A stretch of 64,000 nt of DNA from Boseongicola sp. H5 (lineage in GTDB: Bacteria > Pseudomonadota > Alphaproteobacteria > Rhodobacterales > Rhodobacteraceae), in the NCBI GenBank assembly GCA_020622165.1, contig JACNMN010000012.1, positions 62,001-126,000 on the forward strand. The letters run 5' to 3'. Position 1 is the stretch's first letter. Every line of letters starts with the position of its first letter. The notes under the pieces were generated by a model. The model was not told the origin of the DNA and did no database searches. It worked only from the letters and a program-made list of their open reading frames with translations. Positions 62,312-64,000 of this stretch are shown here, piece by piece. Made by a program: the position numbers and the translations under genes.

Positions 62312-63699
62312 ATCGACATTCTGCCCAACCTGTCGAGCAGCGCGGCGCCGGTGCGGATGCCGTCATGAAAGAGGGAGATCTCAAGGTTTTCATTCGGGGC
62401 GTGGTTGGCCTCGTCCGCGTTTGCATAGGGCGTGACGAAGGCGGGAAGCCCGAGCGTCTTGGTAAAGGCGTAATCCGGCAGGCTGCCGCCAATGCTCGGG
62501 TAAAGATAAGGCTCGACCCCGCGCGCCGTCCGCACGGCATCGACGACCGCCGATGCGAACCTGTTGTCGAGCGATGTGCGCGACGGCAACATGCCGCTGC
62601 CGCTCATGACCACCTCAACCTCGCCCTCGGGCGCGTGTTTTTCGACATGGGCGCGGACGCAGGCCACCGCCTGCTCCGGCGTCATGTCCGGAACAAGGCG
62701 GATGTCGCATTTCGCAATCGCCTCGGCAGGAAGCACCGTTTTCGTGCCCGGGCCGCCATAGCCGCCGTGAATGCCGTTGATCGTCAGGGTCGGATGGAAC
62801 ATCAACCGGTCGTGGAACGGTCTGTCGGCAGGCGCGTCCAGACGGCCAAGCCCCATGGACTCGAGATATCCGGGCACGTCGACCGGCAGGGAGTCGGCGG
62901 CGGCCCGTTCGGCATTGGTGGGCGGGCGCACCGGATCGTGCAGGCCCTCTATCGTGATCCGGCCCTCCGCATCCTTCATGGTGCCCAAGAGGTGAACAAG
63001 CGTCCACAATGCGTTGGGCATCGTGCCGCCATGATTGCCGGAATGAGCGTCCGTCCGTCCGGTTTTGACGACCAGTTCAAATCCCGCCATGCCACGCACG
63101 CCAAAGGTCACGATGGGCCGGCCCGAGGGGTGCAGCGGGCCATCGGCGGTCACCACCAGATCGGCTTTCAGACGATCGGCATGGGCGGCGACGAATTCCG
63201 CGATCCGGGGGGAGCCGATTTCCTCTTCCCCCTCCAGCAGGAAAATCACGTTGCACGGCAAGGTCCCGGTGACTTTCAGATGGGCCTCCAGCGCCAGAAG
63301 CTGCGCGAAATGCTGGCCCTTGTTGTCTCCGATCCCGCGCGCGTAGATGCGCCCGTCGCGGATCGTCGGCTCGAATGGTGGAGTGATCCATGCTTCCAGG
63401 GGATCCGGCGGCTGCACATCGTAATGGCCGTAAAGCAGGACGGTCGGTTTGCCGGGCGCATCGCACCGGTGGCCCAGAACCATCGGATGGCCCGATGTCG
63501 GAACGGCTTCGGCCTCAAAACCGAGCCCGCTCAGGTGTTCGACCAGAATCGCCGCAACTTCGCGTATGCCGATATCATGGGCGCTGATCGACGGGTGTTT
63601 GACGTACTCGATGACGCGTTGCAGATGATCTTCGCGGTTCGCCTCGATATAGTCGAAGACCGCAGCCAGCGTGTCGGTGATTTCAGTATCTTCGGTCAT
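62308..63699 (-). CDS. M20-family metallopeptidase (dipeptidase / amidohydrolase)
   Basis: 463 aa. Di-zinc site residues are visible: His and Asp in LLYGHYDVQPP, bridging Asp in RGIGDNKGQ, catalytic Glu pair in LLEGEEEIGS, Asp in VTADGPL, and the last His in ANHAPNENL. The internal lid domain contains the conserved His in GRTDAHSGNHGG. Members cleave dipeptides or N-carbamoyl/N-acyl amino acids. Coupled by ATGA to both neighbours, so it should act on the product of the hydantoinase or a related compound. Confidence 0.9.
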   Translation of the reverse strand: MTEDTEITDTLAAVFDYIEANREDHLQRVIEYVKHPSISAHDIGIREVAAILVEHLSGLGFEAEAVPTSGHPMVLGHRCDAPGKPTVLLYGHYDVQPPDPLEAWITPPFEPTIRDGRIYARGIGDNKGQHFAQLLALEAHLKVTGTLPCNVIFLLEGEEEIGSPRIAEFVAAHADRLKADLVVTADGPLHPSGRPIVTFGVRGMAGFELVVKTGRTDAHSGNHGGTMPNALWTLVHLLGTMKDAEGRITIEGLHDPVRPPTNAERAAADSLPVDVPGYLESMGLGRLDAPADRPFHDRLMFHPTLTINGIHGGYGGPGTKTVLPAEAIAKCDIRLVPDMTPEQAVACVRAHVEKHAPEGEVEVVMSGSGMLPSRTSLDNRFASAVVDAVRTARGVEPYLYPSIGGSLPDYAFTKTLGLPAFVTPYANADEANHAPNENLEISLFHDGIRTGAALLDRLGRMSI

Positions 63700-64000
63700 G
63701 TGTCGGCCTTGGTTAACAGAAGGGCGCCCGAGGTTTGCACCGTGCCTGTCCAGCCGGGCGCGATCAGGGTTGTGGTGTCAAGTTGGCTTACGATTGCGGG
63801 GCCTTCAATGATCGCGCCGCCACTCAGAGTGGACCGGTCGAAAAGCGGCACGGTCTCCCGGCCCGATGGCAAGGCTATGGGCACATGATCCACCGGCACT
63901 GGCGGGTCCCCCGGGGCAAGCACGGCCGGGGCAAACGCCTGCATGGTGGCGCGGGCTTCGACCCGCAGCGTCACAAGCTCGATCGGTGCGCTCAACTCGA
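63696..64000 (-). CDS. hyuA: Hydantoinase A (HyuA/oxoprolinase-like), C-terminal fragment at the window edge
   Basis: The minus-strand frame is open to the right edge; about 100 C-terminal residues are visible. The segment GGAIIEGPAIVSQLDTTTLI, followed by APGWTG, is the conserved end of N-methylhydantoinase A / 5-oxoprolinase proteins. The nominal start at 63995 is an internal TTG. The stop overlaps the M20 start (ATGA). The gene presumably extends well beyond the window; a partner HyuB may lie further upstream. Confidence 0.8.
   Translation of the reverse strand, partial: ELSAPIELVTLRVEARATMQAFAPAVLAPGDPPVPVDHVPIALPSGRETVPLFDRSTLSGGAIIEGPAIVSQLDTTTLIAPGWTGTVQTSGALLLTKADT

Noticed and set aside
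1-64000. tRNA, rRNA, CRISPR, insertion sequence, prophage or attachment site
   Set aside because: I saw no cloverleaf-like sequences, rRNA-like blocks, regularly spaced repeats, transposase or integrase genes, or terminal inverted repeats of an element.

Overview
The window is GC-rich, densely packed bacterial DNA with short intergenic gaps, many ATGA/TGATG start-stop overlaps and long spurious antisense frames. Gene content points to an alphaproteobacterium of the Rhodobacteraceae (Roseobacter-type): three TRAP transport systems, sugar, oligopeptide and branched-chain-type ABC systems, an imelysin iron operon, and TTAA-N7-TTAA boxes typical of the alphaproteobacterial regulator CtrA. The taxon is inferred from content. 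I see no rRNA, tRNA, insertion sequence, prophage or CRISPR array.

Layout. 1-12.1 kb: a myo-inositol-type locus. An iolD-iolC-iolB-aldolase operon runs left; a dehydrogenase, an IolE-like TIM barrel and a second dehydrogenase run right; then come a convergent LacI regulator and a divergent three-gene sugar ABC transporter. The same 16-bp palindrome (TTGCAACCGGTTGCAA) lies in both divergent promoter regions and ties the locus into one regulon. 12.2-21.8 kb: a catabolic cluster of unknown substrate, with an aldehyde dehydrogenase, an FAD aromatic-type hydroxylase, a tandem-OsmC protein, a TRAP transporter, a GntR regulator, an SDR dehydrogenase and a nitroreductase. 21.8-27.7 kb: a five-gene oligopeptide ABC operon. 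27.7-32.9 kb: an iron-linked operon (two imelysins, a di-heme DUF1111 protein, a Tat-exported DUF1513 protein, and a small Cys-containing leader protein).

33.1-38.9 kb: a signalling island with two hybrid-free histidine kinases, a stand-alone receiver, a receiver fused to a degenerate GGDEF-like domain, and an Hpt protein. Two of its promoter regions carry 11-bp-phased CtrA-like half-sites. 39.2-44.6 kb: class III aminotransferase, UspA, fused TRAP permease and TAXI binding protein. 44.9-47.5 kb: divergent glpD/glpR. 47.8-53.9 kb: aldehyde dehydrogenase and a LivKHMGF transporter. 54.0-60.8 kb: AraC and IclR regulators, a benzoylformate-decarboxylase-like ThDP enzyme and a TRAP transporter. 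61.0-64.0 kb: a leftward amidohydrolase / M20 peptidase / hydantoinase A (partial) operon.

Common theme: nearly every block pairs a solute uptake system with a local regulator and a short oxidative or hydrolytic pathway. In all four ABC/TAXI operons with a gap between the binding-protein gene and the permease gene, that gap holds a GC-rich hairpin, a plausible device for making more binding protein than permease.
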